Below are positions 62,797 through 64,000 of a DNA stretch of 64,000 nucleotides, in pieces (position 1 is the first letter of the stretch; every line of letters begins with the position of its first letter). The translations under genes were made by a program, and so were the position numbers. Below the pieces are notes generated by a model. The model did no database searches. It was given only the letters and a program-made list of their open reading frames with translations, and was not told the DNA's origin. The stretch is from contig NZ_JAFBCN010000001.1 in assembly GCF_016907755.1 (NCBI RefSeq), forward strand, positions 4,526,001-4,590,000, given 5' to 3'. Origin of the DNA: Cellulosimicrobium cellulans. GTDB lineage: Bacteria; Actinomycetota; Actinomycetes; Actinomycetales; Cellulomonadaceae.

Positions 62797-64000
62797 GCGC
62801 CGAACGCACCGTGCTCGTGGTCGACGACACGCCCGCGCACCGCTACGTCATGGCGAGCTGGCTCCGCCGCGCCGGGTTCGACGTCGTCGAGGCCGGGACC
62901 GGGAGCGAGGCGCTGGCCCGGGCGTCGGCGCACGTCGACGCGGTCGTCCTCGACGTCAACCTCCCGGACATCCCGGGCCGGGAGGTGTGCAGCCGGCTCA
63001 AGGCCGACCCGGCGACGGCCCACGTGCCCGTCCTGCACGTGTCCGCGACCGACGTCGACGCCGCGGCGCGCACCGCCGGCCTCGAGGGCGGGGCGGACGC
63101 CTACCTGCCGGAGCCGCTCGACCGCGACGAGTTCCTGGCGACCATCAGCGCCCTGTGCCGGCGCGTGGACGCACAGCGCGGCGCGGGCCGCACGGCGCGG
63201 CGGCTCGAGGCGCTCACGGACGCGCTCGTCCCGCTCCACGAGGCCCGGTCGCCGGAGGCCGTCGCCGACCACGCGGCACGCGGCGCGTGCGCGGTCCTCG
63301 GCCGCGCGGTCGTCTCGATGGTCGTCGCCGAGGCCGGTGTCGTGCTGCGCTCCGTGTGCTCGACGGAGGGCGCCGCGCTCGTCCGTGGCCGGGGGCCGAC
63401 GGCGGTCCTGCCGCCGACGGGCGCGACGTCTGCGCTGTTCGGGCCGGACGAGGTGCCCGCTCCGTGGCGGCCGCTCCTGGCCGAGGCCGGGGTGGGGCCG
63501 TCGGCGTGGTTCACCTTCTGGCTCGTCGACGCCGCGGGCGCGCTCGTCGGCGGGCTCGGCATCGAGGTCGGTGCCGAGCCGCTGTCCGCCGAGGAGCACG
63601 AGGCCGCGGGTCGTTTCGCGGAGGCGGCGACGGTCGCGCTCGCGAACCTGCGGACGTTCACCGAGGAGCACCGCATCGCCCTCGCGCTCCAGAGCGCGTT
63701 CCTGCCGGCGAGCCTCCGCGTGCAGGGCGAGGTGGAGGTGGCGGCACGGTACGAGGCGTCGGACGCGCGCCTCGACGTCGGCGGCGACTTCTACGACGCC
63801 TTCGACCTCCCGGACGGGCGCGTCGCCGTGGTCATCGGCGACGTGCAGGGTCACTCCCTGCGCGCCGCGACCGTGATGGCCGAGGTGCGCATGACGCTCC
63901 GCGCGTACCTGCGCGAGGGGCACGACGCCGCCACGGCGCTCGACCTGCTCAACGCGGCGCTGCGCGACGACCACCCCGAGTTCGCCACGGTGTGCGTGTG
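62793..64000 (+). CDS. Response regulator with GAF-like and SpoIIE phosphatase domains (RsbU-like), partial
   Basis: The frame starts at ATG 62793, overlapping the kinase stop, and is open to the window end (402 codons seen). Residues 1-125 are a receiver (VLVVDDTPAHRYVM, LDVNLPD, phospho-Asp, and YLPEPLD with Pro-Glu in place of the usual Lys-Pro), about 140-290 a GAF-like sensor, and from about 300 a PP2C/SpoIIE phosphatase (DVGGDFYDAFDLPDGRVAVVIGDVQGHSL). It should dephosphorylate an anti-anti-sigma factor and thereby free a stress sigma factor not seen here. The receiver lacks the conserved Lys, so its activation may be unusual. Confidence 0.9.
   Translation, partial: MSAERTVLVVDDTPAHRYVMASWLRRAGFDVVEAGTGSEALARASAHVDAVVLDVNLPDIPGREVCSRLKADPATAHVPVLHVSATDVDAAARTAGLEGGADAYLPEPLDRDEFLATISALCRRVDAQRGAGRTARRLEALTDALVPLHEARSPEAVADHAARGACAVLGRAVVSMVVAEAGVVLRSVCSTEGAALVRGRGPTAVLPPTGATSALFGPDEVPAPWRPLLAEAGVGPSAWFTFWLVDAAGALVGGLGIEVGAEPLSAEEHEAAGRFAEAATVALANLRTFTEEHRIALALQSAFLPASLRVQGEVEVAARYEASDARLDVGGDFYDAFDLPDGRVAVVIGDVQGHSLRAATVMAEVRMTLRAYLREGHDAATALDLLNAALRDDHPEFATVCV

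Overview
The window is very GC-rich, uses GTG starts freely and has many genes that look leaderless. It carries an HspR/HAIR-controlled dnaK operon, chitin- and plant-polysaccharide-degrading enzymes, and a stressosome-type Rsb cluster. This points to a soil or plant-associated actinobacterium of the Cellulosimicrobium / Cellulomonas / Promicromonospora group; the assignment is an inference from gene content and style, not a database match.

Layout. 1-2.0 kb: 3' end of upp, a possible cysteine-containing leader peptide, a winged-helix regulator and an NAD(P)-binding epimerase-like protein. 2.0-7.9 kb: a 1641-residue single polypeptide that joins an ECF sigma factor, an anti-sigma zinc finger, membrane segments, a Pro/Thr linker, extracellular-type beta-sandwich repeats and a C-terminal chitin-binding-like module, divergent from a protein with a degenerate GGDEF-like region. 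8-16.3 kb: DUF1540 protein, phosphotransferase, dnaK-grpE-dnaJ-hspR, an editing-less AlaRS paralogue and a four-cold-shock-domain protein. 16.4-26.5 kb: GH18 chitinase, amidohydrolase, membrane metallopeptidase, amino acid permease, epoxide-hydrolase-like protein with its TetR regulator, and aspartase.

26.5-35.3 kb is a sugar-uptake operon (binding lipoprotein, two permeases, GH3, GH43) with a divergent LacI regulator and a palindromic operator. 35.4-47.5 kb holds a hexapeptide-repeat protein, a PrsW-type protease, an XRE-cupin/BenE pair, a MarR-controlled pair of luciferase-like oxidoreductases (one fused to a BBE-type FAD oxidase), a ROK / ChbG-type deacetylase / GPH symporter operon and an acyltransferase. 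47.8-50.7 kb is a tandem array of three secreted AA10 lytic polysaccharide monooxygenases (LPMOs) with C-terminal CBM5/12 modules. The last 13 kb carries an AbiEi/DUF559-like protein, an S4 protein, a GlsB-like membrane protein, two tandem double-GNAT proteins, a dienelactone-hydrolase-like protein, pgi, and an RsbR-RsbS-RsbT-phosphatase-hybrid kinase-response regulator operon cut by the window end.

How it fits together. Chitinase, three LPMOs, the ChbG/GPH/ROK operon and the sigma-factor/CBM fusion suggest a chitin or beta-glycan attack system in which one membrane polypeptide could bind polymer outside and release or activate a sigma domain inside. That sensor idea is inference; the domain order is read directly from the sequence.
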